From an uncultured Clostridia bacterium (GTDB taxonomy: Bacteria; Bacillota; Clostridia; Oscillospirales; Ruminococcaceae), in contig CANQCK010000005.1 of NCBI GenBank assembly GCA_947589185.1, positions 1 through 64,000 on the forward strand: 64,000 nucleotides of DNA, written 5' to 3'. Position numbers and translations under genes: made by a program. The notes below the pieces were generated by a model that was given only the letters and a program-made list of their open reading frames with translations, had not been told where the DNA came from and searched no databases. The first letter of the stretch is position 1; every line of letters begins with the position of its first letter. Of the stretch, positions 25,460 to 36,300 are shown piece after piece.

Positions 25460-27619
25460 ATGTCAAAGAGAAAACATAAATCAAAGCAAAACATAAAGCA
25501 GTACAAAATTCGAAGATTCAATAGAGAATACGCTGATGTTATAATTCGTGCACTGAAAGAAAGTAATACACCTATTTCATATACCAAATTGATAAAGATT
25601 TGTAAAGCTAAAAGTTTTAGTAAGCGATACTTTTCTATGTGTCTTAACCAGATGAAAAAGGATGGGAAAATCAGTAAAGTTATGGGCGGCTTTACTCTTC
25701 CTGAGAAAGTGGAATATATAAAGTGCGAGGTAGTTAAGCTGAATAAAACATATGGCTTTGTCCGTGACTGCAAAACAGACGAGGAGTTTTTCATTTCGGG
25801 GAAATACTTTTTGGGTGCGATGCCCGGAGATATAGTATTGGTAAGACCCTTTAAAAGAAGTCAAGAGCATATTGAGGGAAAAATAGTTGAAATAAAAGAG
25901 AAGAACTTCTCAAAATTCACGGGGAACATAGTTATTGAAAAGGGTGTACACAAAATAGCACCAGACGTTTTATCAAATTATTCAATTGATTTCAGCAACC
26001 GTCACGGAATAGAGTATAAAGAAAATGATAAGGTTTTAGCAAAAATAACTTACAGAGGCAGAAATCACAGCGAACATAAATGCGAGCTTCTTTTTAACTT
26101 CGGAAGCTCATTTAAAGCGTCTTCCTGTGCTATGAGCATTCTTGACTTAAACGGGGTAACTCCTGTTTTTCCAAATGAGGTCATAAGAGAAGCTAAGGCT
26201 GTTTATGATGAGAGACTGTTAAAATACGAGATAAAGAACCGTGTCGATCTAAGGGATTTGCCCATATTTACTATTGACGGCTCTGACACTAAGGATATTG
26301 ATGACGCTATATCTGTATCAGCAGCAAAGGACGGCTTTGAACTGGGTGTTCATATTGCTGACGTTTCGCATTATGTAAAGCCCGGATCTATGCTCGATAA
26401 AGAGGCGTTCAATCGAGGAACAAGCGTGTATTATGCAAACAGAGTTGTTCCTATGCTGCCCAGAGAGCTTTCAAACGGAATTTGTTCACTTAATCCTCAG
26501 ACTGACCGCCTTACCTTTTCGTGTATTATGAATATTGATAAAAACGGAAATATTAAAAGCTACAGATTTGAAAAGTCTGTGATCCGCTCGAGAGTAAAAG
26601 GTGTATATTCGGAAATCAATAAAATTATTTCCGGCACTGCGGATAACAAGATAAAGGAAAAATATCTTGAAGTTTCAGACTCTTTTCCCGTTATGCTCGA
26701 GCTTTTTAAGCTGCTTGAAAGAAACAAAACAGCACGGGGCTGTCCTGATATAAAAACAAGCGAAAGCAAGCTCATTATCAACGAAAAGGACGAGTGCGTC
26801 GGAGTTGAAAGCAAGTCAAGGGGTATCAGCGAGGAGATAATAGAGAATTTTATGCTTGCGGCAAACGAATGTGCGGCTGAATTCGGAAAGAAAAATAATC
26901 TTCCGTTCGTATACAGAATTCACGAAAATCCGCCTAAGGATAAAACCCAGAGGCTCTTTGACGGACTTACAAGGCTGGGTATTCCGTTCAATACTAACGG
27001 TTCGGTCACAGCCGGTTTTTTGCAAAGCGTTCTTAATCAGACTATTGGAACGCCTAAAGAGGGTGTTGTCAACACTCTTGTTCTCAAGAGTATGGCTAAG
27101 GCAAGATATTCGGTCGAGTCTACAGGGCATTTTGGCTTGGTACTTGAAAATTATGCACACTTTACATCTCCTATAAGACGCTATCCCGATTTGACTGTTC
27201 ACAGGATAATGAGCGACTATCTGGAAAATGCAGACCATTCTGAGATAATGAAAAGATACAGTAAGTTTTCATTTGATTCTGCTGACAGGTCAACAAAGAA
27301 GGAGCTTGATGCGATGTCGGTCGAACGCAGCTGTGAGGATTGTTACAAGGCGGAATTTTTAAGTAAACATATAGGAGAGGTATTTGAAGGGGTTATCGTT
27401 TCTGTTTTGGAGTACGGATTTTTTGTTGAGTTGACCAATACCTGCGAGGGTCTGGTGAGAGTTGAATCTCTGCCTGACGGAGAATATGATTATGACGGCT
27501 CAATGACTCTGAAAAATAACCTGACAGGTCAGAGCTTTATGTTGGGCGACGCTGTTAAAGTAAAGGTTACAAACGCTAATGTAAGTTCGGGCAAAGTGGA
27601 TTTTGAACTGAGCGTTTAA
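25460..27619 (+). CDS. rnr: Ribonuclease R
   Basis: The 719-aa exoribonuclease has a basic N-terminal winged-helix region (1-75), cold-shock-like domains (about 85-240), the RNB catalytic domain and a C-terminal S1 domain (about 635-715; GEVFEGVIVSVLEYGFFVELTN). The catalytic aspartates lie in TIDGSDTKDIDDAISV, and YANRVVPMLPRELSNGICSLNP is diagnostic of RNase II/R. It degrades structured RNA 3' to 5' and takes part in mRNA and rRNA quality control. The C-terminal Lys-rich tail seen in some homologues is absent. AAGGTGAAGG precedes the start. Confidence 0.95.
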   Translation: MSKRKHKSKQNIKQYKIRRFNREYADVIIRALKESNTPISYTKLIKICKAKSFSKRYFSMCLNQMKKDGKISKVMGGFTLPEKVEYIKCEVVKLNKTYGFVRDCKTDEEFFISGKYFLGAMPGDIVLVRPFKRSQEHIEGKIVEIKEKNFSKFTGNIVIEKGVHKIAPDVLSNYSIDFSNRHGIEYKENDKVLAKITYRGRNHSEHKCELLFNFGSSFKASSCAMSILDLNGVTPVFPNEVIREAKAVYDERLLKYEIKNRVDLRDLPIFTIDGSDTKDIDDAISVSAAKDGFELGVHIADVSHYVKPGSMLDKEAFNRGTSVYYANRVVPMLPRELSNGICSLNPQTDRLTFSCIMNIDKNGNIKSYRFEKSVIRSRVKGVYSEINKIISGTADNKIKEKYLEVSDSFPVMLELFKLLERNKTARGCPDIKTSESKLIINEKDECVGVESKSRGISEEIIENFMLAANECAAEFGKKNNLPFVYRIHENPPKDKTQRLFDGLTRLGIPFNTNGSVTAGFLQSVLNQTIGTPKEGVVNTLVLKSMAKARYSVESTGHFGLVLENYAHFTSPIRRYPDLTVHRIMSDYLENADHSEIMKRYSKFSFDSADRSTKKELDAMSVERSCEDCYKAEFLSKHIGEVFEGVIVSVLEYGFFVELTNTCEGLVRVESLPDGEYDYDGSMTLKNNLTGQSFMLGDAVKVKVTNANVSSGKVDFELSV

Positions 27620-27659
27620 AAGATATTTAAACAAATGTAATGTTTACAGGGGTGGTGAA

Positions 27660-29564
27660 ATGAAAGCACAGCATCAGATCTCAGTAAAGGCATTTAAGGC
27701 TGAGGGGTTTATTGAAAAATATCAGCGTTTAATAAGTGAAACGGTAATTCCGTATCAGTATAGTGTTTTGAATGATAAATCTCTTGATACAGAAAAAAGC
27801 CATGCGGTTCAAAATTTTATCAATGCCGGTAAAGCTCTTAAAGGAAATACAAATCACGACGGATTTTACGGAATGGTTTTTCAAGACAGCGACGCTGCCA
27901 AATGGATAGAAGCGGTTGCGTACTCGTTATCAAATTATCCTGATAAAGAACTTGAGAAAACCGCAGATGAACTTATTGACATAATTTCAAATGCTCAGGA
28001 CAAAGACGGTTATCTTAACACATATTATACGATAAAGGATAAGGAAAAACGCTGGACAAATCTGCTTGAAGGTCACGAGCTGTATTGCAGCGGTCATATG
28101 ATCGAGGCGGCATGTGCGTACTTTGAGGTCACGGGAAAGGATAAGCTACTCAAGGTTATGCTTAAAAATGCCGAACATATTTATAAGGTCTTTGTTACCT
28201 GCGGTCACGAGGGGTGTCCGGGACACCCTGAGATCGAACTTGCACTGCTGAAGCTCTACCGTACAACGGGTAATAAGCATTGTCTTGAACTTGCCGAGCA
28301 TTTTATTAATATAAGAGGCGTAGACCCTGATTATTATAAAAAAGAAAAAGAAAAGCGTGATTGGACAGTTTGGGGGAACAACGCTGAGGATAATAATTAT
28401 CAGCAGAGCGGAATGCCTGTCAGAAAAATGAGCGACGCAGTCGGTCATGCGGTTAGAGCCGTTTATTTATACACAGGAATGGCGGATCTTGCGTCTTTAA
28501 CAGAGGATAAAGAGCTGTTTTCTGCCTGCCGCAGACTATGGGAAAGCATTACTCAAAGGCGAATGTATATTACAGGCGGAATCGGTTCAACGGTGCTTGG
28601 AGAAGCATTCAGCGTTGATTACGACTTGCCCGGCGATACTGCTTATGCGGAAACCTGTGCTTCAATTGGTCTGATGTTTTTTGCATCGAGAATGCTCGAA
28701 ATTGATATTAGTAATGAATATGCAGATGTTATGGAGCAAGCCTTTTATAATACTGTTCTTGCAGGAATACAGCTTGACGGAAAACGCTTTTTCTATGTGA
28801 ATCCGCTTGAGGTCACTCCCGGTATATCAGGTGTTTCTCCTACACACCGCCATGATTTGACCTTGCGTCCGAAATGGTATGCCTGTGCTTGCTGCCCGCC
28901 GAATGCAGCAAGATTGATTTCATCAATCGCTGTGTATGCTTACGGAGAAAATGTCGATACTGCGTTTTGTCATATGTTCGCCGCAGGTAAGATTTCTTTT
29001 GAAAACGGTATCAAGATGTGCTGCAAGACATCGTATCCGTATGATTTCAATATTACATATGAAATTGAAAAAGGCGGCAGACTTGCAATAAGAATTCCTC
29101 ATTGGAGCAAAACATTTACATTGAAGATCAATGAAAAAGCTATTGAAATTACACCGGTAAAAGGGTATGTTTATCTTGAAGTTTCAAACGGCGATACCGT
29201 TAAATTAAAGCTCGACGAAAAGCCGAGATTTATATATGCCTCTTCAAAAGTTCCCGAGCTTAGCGGGCGTGTAGCCCTTTGCAGGGGTCCTCTTGTGTAT
29301 TGCTTTGAGGGAATCGACAATAACGGAGATGTATTATCTGTTTCACTTAAAAGAAACGGAAAAGTTAGTGTTTCAGAAGCTGACGAGTGTTTAGGAGGAG
29401 CGGTCAAGCTGAAAGCTGAAGCCGTTTGCGTTCAACAAACTGATAAGCTGTATTCAGACGCCGTACCTGTACAAAAACCGTTTACGGCGGTTGCAGTGCC
29501 TTACTATGCTTGGGGAAATAGGGGAGAAAATCAAATGCGTGTGTGGATGAATGAAATTATTTGA
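27660..29564 (+). CDS. GH127 beta-L-arabinofuranosidase
   Basis: The 634-aa enzyme is a GH127 (former DUF1680) glycosidase with an (alpha/alpha)6 barrel and C-terminal beta domains. Key residues by comparison with HypBA1 of Bifidobacterium: the zinc ligands E331 and C333 (YAETCASIG) and C411-C412 (CACCPPNAAR), with one of that Cys pair as nucleophile; E315 (TVLGEAFS) is the proposed acid/base. It should release beta-L-arabinofuranose from plant glycans or hydroxyproline-linked sugars. There is no signal peptide, so substrates must be imported. It is 40 bases after rnr with its own AGGGGTGG ribosome site, and could be in the same transcript. An imperfect terminator follows. Confidence 0.9.
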   Translation: MKAQHQISVKAFKAEGFIEKYQRLISETVIPYQYSVLNDKSLDTEKSHAVQNFINAGKALKGNTNHDGFYGMVFQDSDAAKWIEAVAYSLSNYPDKELEKTADELIDIISNAQDKDGYLNTYYTIKDKEKRWTNLLEGHELYCSGHMIEAACAYFEVTGKDKLLKVMLKNAEHIYKVFVTCGHEGCPGHPEIELALLKLYRTTGNKHCLELAEHFINIRGVDPDYYKKEKEKRDWTVWGNNAEDNNYQQSGMPVRKMSDAVGHAVRAVYLYTGMADLASLTEDKELFSACRRLWESITQRRMYITGGIGSTVLGEAFSVDYDLPGDTAYAETCASIGLMFFASRMLEIDISNEYADVMEQAFYNTVLAGIQLDGKRFFYVNPLEVTPGISGVSPTHRHDLTLRPKWYACACCPPNAARLISSIAVYAYGENVDTAFCHMFAAGKISFENGIKMCCKTSYPYDFNITYEIEKGGRLAIRIPHWSKTFTLKINEKAIEITPVKGYVYLEVSNGDTVKLKLDEKPRFIYASSKVPELSGRVALCRGPLVYCFEGIDNNGDVLSVSLKRNGKVSVSEADECLGGAVKLKAEAVCVQQTDKLYSDAVPVQKPFTAVAVPYYAWGNRGENQMRVWMNEII

Positions 29565-29573
29565 TGTGTGAAA

Positions 29574-29604
29574 AAGAGCGTTCAGAATTTTTCTGAACGC
29601 TCTT
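29574..29604 (+). terminator. Hairpin, probable terminator after GH127
   Basis: AAGAGCGTTCAGAA and TTCTGAACGCTCTT form a 14-bp stem with a three-base loop. The T-run after it is weak (TGTTGC), so termination may be partial, or RNA-processing related. Confidence 0.6.
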
Positions 29605-29614
29605 GTTGCATACA

Positions 29615-29885
29615 GAAAACGGAGACAAAAGAGCCACTAGAGGTTCGCTGGTAACCGTTGACTTCCCTACCATTTATCAAAGTACAAACCCGCCGTTGTA
29701 CAAACTATAACATTTATCAAACTACTCAAAGGCGGCAGAGCCACCGGAGGTTCTCCGGTCTTGCTTCTAGCAGTATCTAATTCTATGTACTAGTCCGCCG
29801 TTTTGAAATGATACACATTAAATTAAATTTCTAATAGGCGGCAAAGCCACCGGCGGCTCGCCGGACATATTTATGCCCGTACTTT
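29615..29885 (+). repeat. Three tandem structured repeats (about 105-bp period)
   Basis: Three related units lie in this gap, with cores at 29621-29652, 29731-29760 and 29836-29864. Each has the pattern GGCGGCARAGCCACCGG followed by a small hairpin, for example ACCGGAG-GTT-CTCCGGT and CCGGCG-GCT-CGCCGG. Units one and two are followed about 40-50 bases later by CCGCCGTT, which can pair with the GGCGG at the head of its unit to close a larger stem. CATTTATCAAA also recurs (29671, 29711). The first copy is more diverged. This is not a CRISPR array, nor a riboswitch that I recognise. It could be a tandem small RNA, a structured leader of the downstream gene, or a REP-like intergenic repeat. Confidence 0.75.
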
Positions 29886-29930
29886 CATATACATAAATGA
29901 AAAACTGTATAGAAAGCGGGGCATTAATTT

Positions 29931-30716
29931 ATGATTGTAAAAACATTCAAGGTAAGGAAAAAAGGGTTAGTTATTTGCGGCGGAATACTTATTGCACTTT
30001 TGGTAATACTTATTGTTTGCGGAATAGTGCATAAAGCTACGTCAAAAACCTATCCTATGAAAACCGAGAGCGAAAGACAGGCATTTATGAGTGAAATGGG
30101 CTGGGATGTCTCAGAGGAATATACAAGCTGTAAGGTAGTGTCGATACCTGAGGAGTTTAACGAAACATACGAAAGCTATAACGAGCTTCAGAAGGAGCAG
30201 GGATTTAATCTTAAGAAGTATAAGGGCGAAATGGTTGAAATTTATACATATGCGGTGTATAATTATCCCGGAAACTCTGAGAATGTTGTTATTAATTTGA
30301 TGGTGTTTGACGGTAATTTGATAGGCGGAGACGTATCTTGTAACGAGCTTGACGGATTTATGCAGGGACTGAAAAACCCCGACCCTGATTCTAAAGCGTC
30401 ATTAGATGAAAAGGAATCTGAGGAGGAGATCGTTGAAGAAGAATCAGAGGATTCTGAAAGTTCAGAGGCGAAATCTAAAAAGGATAAGGAAAAAGCTGAT
30501 AACAGCAGTTCAGATGTTAATTCTAAATCTGACAAAAAGCAAGCTAAGAACGCTTTCGACAGCAGTGCTGATAGCAGCAGTGAGGAGTCGGATATGAACG
30601 ATGAAGAAACAGAAACAGAGACTGCCAATGTAACCGATAGCAATGATACAGAGGAAAGCAGTACTGAGCCGTCATCTGAAAATACATCAGCAGAAAGCAG
30701 TTCTCAGCAGTGGTAA
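29931..30716 (+). CDS. DUF4830-like membrane-anchored protein with an acidic tail
   Basis: The 261-aa protein has a membrane helix at about 14-35. A small extracytoplasmic domain of the DUF4830 type follows (TESERQAFMSEMGWDVSEE, then EQGFNLKKYKGEMVEIYTYAV, about 45-145). From about 150 the chain is low-complexity and highly charged, rich in Ser, Glu, Asp and Lys, probably disordered at the cell surface. Function is unknown. It may share a transcript with the rsuA-like gene, 34 bases downstream. Upstream it is preceded by the three structured repeats, which could belong to its leader. Confidence 0.7.
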   Translation: MIVKTFKVRKKGLVICGGILIALLVILIVCGIVHKATSKTYPMKTESERQAFMSEMGWDVSEEYTSCKVVSIPEEFNETYESYNELQKEQGFNLKKYKGEMVEIYTYAVYNYPGNSENVVINLMVFDGNLIGGDVSCNELDGFMQGLKNPDPDSKASLDEKESEEEIVEEESEDSESSEAKSKKDKEKADNSSSDVNSKSDKKQAKNAFDSSADSSSEESDMNDEETETETANVTDSNDTEESSTEPSSENTSAESSSQQW

Positions 30717-30750
30717 TGTAATAGTTTCAAGAATAATAAAGGAATTAAAA

Positions 30751-31470
30751 ATGAAATCGGAAATAATGCGTGTTGATAAGTATATTTCAAGTCAGTTGAA
30801 CGGCGTCTCAAGAAAAGACGCTAAAGCCCTTTGCAGAAAAGGCGAGGTCGTGGTGAACGGGTCTGTTGTGAAAAACGGCGATGAAAAAATTGCTGCGGGT
30901 AAGGATACCGTTACCGTTCAGGGCGAGAATGTAGCTTATAAAAAGTATGTGTATATTATGCTGAATAAGCCGCAGGGATATGTTTGTTCCACAAAGGACG
31001 GTAAATCTCCTACTGTGCTGGAGCTTGTTCCGCCTGAGCTTTATCAAAATGGACTTTTTCCAGCTGGCAGGTTAGATAAGGATACCGAGGGGCTTGTGAT
31101 TTTGACCAATGACGGAGAGCTTGCTCATAAAATGCTGTCGCCTAAAAGCCATGTTGAGAAAAAATACTACGTCGAGCTTGAATACCCTGTTCAGGATTGT
31201 TATATTAAAGAATTTGAAAAAGGTATGGAAATCGACGGCGGTGACGTTTGTCTTCCTGCGAGAATAGAATTTATTCCGGAAAATGATAAGACTTGTTATG
31301 TGTACCTCAAGCAGGGTATGTACCATCAGGTTAAAAGAATGTTTGGAAAATTGTCAAATAATGTTGTTTATTTGAAGCGTGTTAAGATAGGTGATCTTGA
31401 TCTTAACTCTAATCTTGAACTTGGTCAGTGTTTGGAACTTTTGCACAAAGATGTTGAAAAGATTTTGTAG
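30751..31470 (+). CDS. RsuA/RluB-family pseudouridine synthase
   Basis: ATG 30751 follows AAGGAA and fits the family start; the track start at 30643 extends back into the previous gene. The 239-aa enzyme has an N-terminal S4 RNA-binding domain (MRVDKYISSQLNGVSRKDAKALCRKGEVVVNG). The catalytic domain has the motif GRLDKDTEGLVILTNDG, whose Asp (RLDKDT) is the family nucleophile. It isomerises uridine to pseudouridine in rRNA. Motifs fit the RsuA/RluB/RluE/RluF group, and the length fits RsuA (16S target), but the exact site cannot be read. ATG 30766 (MRVDKY) is an alternative start. Confidence 0.85.
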   Translation: MKSEIMRVDKYISSQLNGVSRKDAKALCRKGEVVVNGSVVKNGDEKIAAGKDTVTVQGENVAYKKYVYIMLNKPQGYVCSTKDGKSPTVLELVPPELYQNGLFPAGRLDKDTEGLVILTNDGELAHKMLSPKSHVEKKYYVELEYPVQDCYIKEFEKGMEIDGGDVCLPARIEFIPENDKTCYVYLKQGMYHQVKRMFGKLSNNVVYLKRVKIGDLDLNSNLELGQCLELLHKDVEKIL

Positions 31471-31622
31471 GACTTGGTAATAGAATAATACAGATTTAGT
31501 AATTATAAATAATTTCTGTGTTAAAACTTTAGTGAAAAAACCGTTGAAATTACTCTTGCAAATTTGTTATTATAATATTGAGCAAATTTACTTCAAATAT
31601 ATTAACGGGAGGTCATACATAA

Positions 31623-32765
31623 ATGGCAAGTGTATCACTAAAGGGTATTTATAAAAAATATCCGGGTAATGTTGTAGCTGTTTCAGACTTCAACATCGAA
31701 ATTAAGGATAAGGAATTTATCATTCTTGTTGGTCCGTCAGGATGCGGAAAGTCAACAACATTGAGAATGATCGCCGGTCTTGAGGAAATCAGCGACGGCG
31801 AACTCTATATCGGTGACAGATTAGTCAACGATATAGCTCCTAAGGACAGAGATATTGCTATGGTTTTCCAGAACTACGCCCTCTATCCTCATATGACTGT
31901 TTTTGAGAATATGGCGTTCGGTTTGAAACTCAGAAAAGTTCCTAAGGACCAAATTGCTAAAAAGGTTGAGGAAGCTGCTAAAATTCTCGATATTGCTCAC
32001 CTGCTCGACAGAAAACCTAAGGCTTTGTCCGGAGGTCAAAGACAGCGTGTTGCTTTGGGTAGAGCTATCGTTCGTGAACCGCAGGTGTTCTTGCTCGACG
32101 AGCCGCTTTCAAACCTCGACGCTAAATTGAGAGCTCAGATGAGAACTGAGATCTCTAAACTGCATAAGAGATTGGGTACTACGTTCATCTACGTTACCCA
32201 CGACCAGACTGAGGCTATGACTATGGCTGACAGAATCGTCGTTATGAAGGACGGCTTCATTCAGCAGGTCGATACCCCGAATAACCTCTATCAGCATCCT
32301 GTTAATCAGTTCGTTGCCGGATTTATCGGTTCGCCTCAGATGAATTTTATCGACTCAAAACTTATTAAGGTAGACGGAAAATATGTTATCGAGTTCGGTA
32401 CTGAGGATACTAAGGAAACTCGTGGCGTTAAATATACTGTCGAGGTACCTGAGTCTAAGTCAGATGAAAAACTGCTTGAGCCGCTCGTTGGTAAGGAAGT
32501 AGTTTTGGGTATCCGTCCTGAGTGTATTCACGATGAGGAAATGTTTATTTCTGCCGCTAAGACAGGTGTTATCGATACTACCGTCGAGGTTGCCGAAATG
32601 ATGGGTGCTGAAACCTATCTGTACCTCAATTGCGTTGGTATTCAGATGACCGCCAGAGTTTCTCCAAGAAATAATGTAAGACCACAGGATAAAATTAAAG
32701 TTGCTATCGACCCGAATAGAATCCATATCTTTGAAAAGGATACCGAAAAAGCAGTTATTAATTAA
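31623..32765 (+). CDS. msmX: MsmX/UgpC-type sugar ABC transporter ATPase
   Basis: The 380-aa ATPase has Walker [11 protein letters not shown]-loop [13 protein letters not shown], signature LSGGQRQR, Walker [17 protein letters not shown] and the H-switch [10 protein letters not shown]-terminal TOBE/OB regulatory region follows (about 240-375; [14 protein letters not shown]). This is the MsmX/MalK/UgpC class that powers carbohydrate importers and in Firmicutes often serves several permeases at once. It is a single gene with its own terminator, about 23 kb from the two permease pairs here, neither of which has a TOBE-type ATPase beside it. Codon use looks highly optimised, as for an abundant protein. 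GGGAGG precedes the start. Confidence 0.9.
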   Translation: MASVSLKGIYKKYPGNVVAVSDFNIEIKDKEFIILVGPSGCGKSTTLRMIAGLEEISDGELYIGDRLVNDIAPKDRDIAMVFQNYALYPHMTVFENMAFGLKLRKVPKDQIAKKVEEAAKILDIAHLLDRKPKALSGGQRQRVALGRAIVREPQVFLLDEPLSNLDAKLRAQMRTEISKLHKRLGTTFIYVTHDQTEAMTMADRIVVMKDGFIQQVDTPNNLYQHPVNQFVAGFIGSPQMNFIDSKLIKVDGKYVIEFGTEDTKETRGVKYTVEVPESKSDEKLLEPLVGKEVVLGIRPECIHDEEMFISAAKTGVIDTTVEVAEMMGAETYLYLNCVGIQMTARVSPRNNVRPQDKIKVAIDPNRIHIFEKDTEKAVIN

Positions 32766-32789
32766 GGTTTCATTTGAATTCCGATATAT

Positions 32790-32834
32790 AAACCCCCGTG
32801 GCTAGGTTTCGTTCCGGCTTCGGGGGCTTTAGTT
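32790..32834 (+). terminator. Probable terminator after msmX
   Basis: CCCCCG (32793-32798) pairs with CGGGGG (32821-32826), with an inner imperfect stem; CTTTAGTTT follows. The T-run is interrupted. Confidence 0.65.
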
Positions 32835-33293
32835 TAATTAAGTATGCAGATTGTAAAGTGTTTGGATTATTTAAAAAAATGTAAAATTGGGTATTGATTT
32901 TTTTTGGCAATAGTGTTATAATAGCACTTGCTTTCAGATAAGTTTAACAATAATTAGAACTTTTTTTGAATAGCGCAGGCTGTTGGCGAAATTTGAAAAG
33001 TAAAATTGTTAATAATTAAGTATTGCAATTTTATATTCCATATGATATAATAAACCTACAGTTTTGAGATTTGTGTATCATAATTTATTAGAATTATTGT
33101 CGAACAGTTAATTTTGCAACGTATTCAATCTAATTCACACAAATGTAAAAATAAGTTTTTAAAATTTTTACTTGTTTAATTAGTCAATACTGTATACTTA
33201 ATTTAGTTATAATTCTAGGCGTTATTCCACGTTTAGTATTATATATACATTTTATAATGAATCAAATTAATAAAAGAAAAGAGGTAAACAACA
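32835..33293 (+). promoter_or_regulatory. Promoter and long conserved leader of giant protein 1
   Basis: TTGCAA (33023-33028) and TATAAT (33046-33051) are spaced by 17 bases. The transcript would carry about 235 untranslated bases before the TTG start. Bases 33126-33293 of this leader are identical to the leader of the second giant gene. AT-rich sequence at 32835-33020 shows no gene. Confidence 0.65.
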
Positions 33294-33301
33294 TTGAAGA
33301 T
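33126..33301 (+). repeat. Identical 176-bp leader repeat, copy 1
   Basis: No mismatch was seen between this segment and 39267-39442. It covers most of the untranslated leader, the ribosome site and the first codons. The identity is higher than in the signal-peptide codons that follow. Confidence 0.9.
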
Positions 33302-36300
33302 CAAAAGAATAGCTTTGAATTTAATAAGCTGTTTTGCGCTGTTGGTTAGTTCAATACCTTCTACGGCGGTTTTTGTTTCTGCTGAGGAAGTTACTACAGT
33401 GCCCGGCGTTCCAAAGTATGTAACAATTAGTGGAACTGACGGAAAGGGTGCTGGGAAGACAAAAAGCGCTGTATTTGCAAATGGTACAGATATTGAGGTT
33501 ACTTATGATGCAGGTACCGATACTAATACCGTAACGTATGCAGGCGGATCTATTCCAGGAGTGGCAAAGGATGCAGATGTGTTCGCCGGATGCCACGGCA
33601 GTGCCACACCGGTTGGTACTGAGGAAGATCCTGTGGAAATCGTAATCAATGGAGCAAAATTAAACACTGTTTACGGCGGAGGACTTCATGAGTCAACTGT
33701 TGATAATGTAAAAATAACAGTTAAAGGCAATGCAGAACTAAAGTGGGTTTGCGGAGGAGGAGCTAACTGCTTAATCAAGGACAGCGTTTGCTCAGAAGGT
33801 GCTGATTATTGGCAATCTGGTAATTCAGAATCCTCTAAGACTGTAGTTAAAAATGCGGAGATTAATATTGAAGATGGTACGTTCGCAAATTGTGTTTATG
33901 GCGGCGGTGAAGGTTTCAGCAAAACTGAAAATACAGCCATAAATATTAAGGACGGTACAATTCTTGCTGTATCTTCCAGCGGTTCTAACGGTTATACCGG
34001 TAATTCTAATGTAAACATTGAGGGCGGTAATATTACAGAAGTTAGGTCTGTAACTAGAGGTACTATTGCAAGCTCAGATGTTGCAGTTTCAGGCGGTACC
34101 ATAACTAATCTTTACATAGGCGGAAGCAAGGGTGATACTGTCAATGGTACTGTTAAAAAATCAACTGTAAATGTTACCGGCGGTGAAGTAGCAAAACTGT
34201 ATCCAGGTACTTCAGACGGAAGAGATATTACAGTATCTGAAAGTGAACAGTATTCATTTGGACTTTCAGGAGACGGTAAAATTACTGAGTATGATACAGG
34301 CATCACTGAAGAGGATAACAGTGCTTCGGTTAATGAGATGACATACTTAGAAAGTAAAGACTTCCAGGACGCTCCTAATATTGCTCCAATCCTGTTTACT
34401 AATGGTAAGTCTGTTACTGTTACTTATGATGAAGTAAGCGGTCAGAATATTGTAACTTGTGAAGACGGAAGCATTAAGAAAATTCCTACCAATGCAAATA
34501 TTTTTGCAGGCAGCCATAATAGTGATAGTGAAATCTCAGATAAGGTTACAATAACAATCGACGGTGCAAAGCTGAACTCAGTTTGGGGCGGTGGAATGCA
34601 CAAGTCTCATGTTAAAAATGCAGAAATCGTTGTAAAGAGCGGTTCAAAAATAGGATTTATACAAGGCGGCGGCGCAGCTATAAACTCTGCTATTAAGCAG
34701 TGTGTCGAGGGTTGCGACGGAGCTATCAAGGATTCAGACGCTAAAAACTCTACATGTGTAGTTGATGAAGTAGCTATTACTATTGAAGATGGTGCTACCG
34801 TAACTGATATATACGGCGGCGGCGAAGGCTATAGTAAAACTGTTAAGACAACAGTTAACATTAAGGGCGGAGACATTGAATTTTTAGGAGCAGGCGGTTC
34901 TAACGGTTATACCGGTACAGCTAATGTAAAAATTGAAGGCGGAAATATCGGTCTTGTTCAGTCTGTAAACAGAGGAACAATGGATTCTGCTGAAATTGAT
35001 GTTAGCGGCGGTACTATTGACGAACTCTTCATCGGCGGAGAAGATGCTGATGACGTTAAAGGAACAATCACTTCTTCTACTGTAAAGGTAACAGGCGGTA
35101 CAGTTGAAAGTTTGGCTCCTGGTAAATCAGGCGGTAATGTAATTGACGACGAGTCTGGTGGTACGTTTAAAGTTGAGATATCAAGTGAAGCTGATGTTGA
35201 TTTAGATGCAGAAAGCAACTTTAAGGGTATTGAGCTTTCATGCACACATAAATTGCCATTGATTAAGGTTTCAACTAAGACAGATGCAACCTGCACAGCT
35301 AATGGAGCAATAGACGTATGGCAGTGTTCAAACTGTAATCAGTACTTTACTGATAAAGATGCTAAAACACCACTTGAAGATCAAAATGAAGATAGCATTG
35401 TTAATGAAGAAGATTTCAAGACTGATATGATAGCTCACAACTATGTTGAGCATACTTTAAAGAAGTGCGATGGAACTACAAGTGATTTCAAATATTATAC
35501 TTGTTCTGTATGCGGAAAATTCTTTGAGGAAAAGAACGGTCCTGAGGTTGAAATAGAAACACTTAAAACTAAAATTGAAGCCGCAACTGAACACAAGACA
35601 AGTGTATTAAAAGGTGTAAAAGCTACATGTTCAGAGGTTGGTTACACAGACGGTTTACAATGTACTGTATGCGGTGAAACAATTGTGAAAAAACAATTAA
35701 TTAACCGTGATAGTTCAAACCATATGAAAGGCGATGCAAGCACATGGCCTGAAACTTGGAGTGATTTAACTCAGGCTGATATGGATGCAACCGGCTATTT
35801 CAATGTTGAAGATTGTACAAAAGGCGGATGGAAAGTTCGTGAATGTACACAATGTGGAGCTAAACAGTATAAATATATTGACAAAACAACACATACATGG
35901 GGCGAACCAGTTGTTGAAGCTGCTGATGATAAGGAAGCAACCTGTACCGAGCCTGGAAAGAAAACAAAAACCTGTTCGGTATGCCATATGAAGGAGCAGG
36001 TAGAAATTCCTGCAAAAGCACATAAGAAGTCTACTGGCGAAACTGCAATTGAGATAGTTCCTGCTAAAGACGCTACATGTACAGACAGCGGAAATGACCG
36101 TTACTGGAAGTGCTCGGAATGTAATGCTTGCTTTAGTGATAAAGACGGAGAAACCGTAATTGACGAAACAACAACACATAAAGATGCGTTAGGTCATGAA
36201 TATGAAGAAGTTAAAGAAATCCCTCCGACATGTACAGATTCAGGTGTTTCGGCATATAAACAGTGCAAGAGATGCGGAGTATATGAGGAAGGACACGAAA

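Noticed and set aside
25784-27238. Several ORFs antisense to rnr
   Set aside because: All lie wholly within the conserved RNase R frame and show no family words.
30643-30750. Upstream start of the pseudouridine synthase inside the DUF4830 gene
   Set aside because: The S4 domain starts after ATG 30751, which has its own AAGGAA site; the extension is an out-of-frame shadow of the acidic tail.
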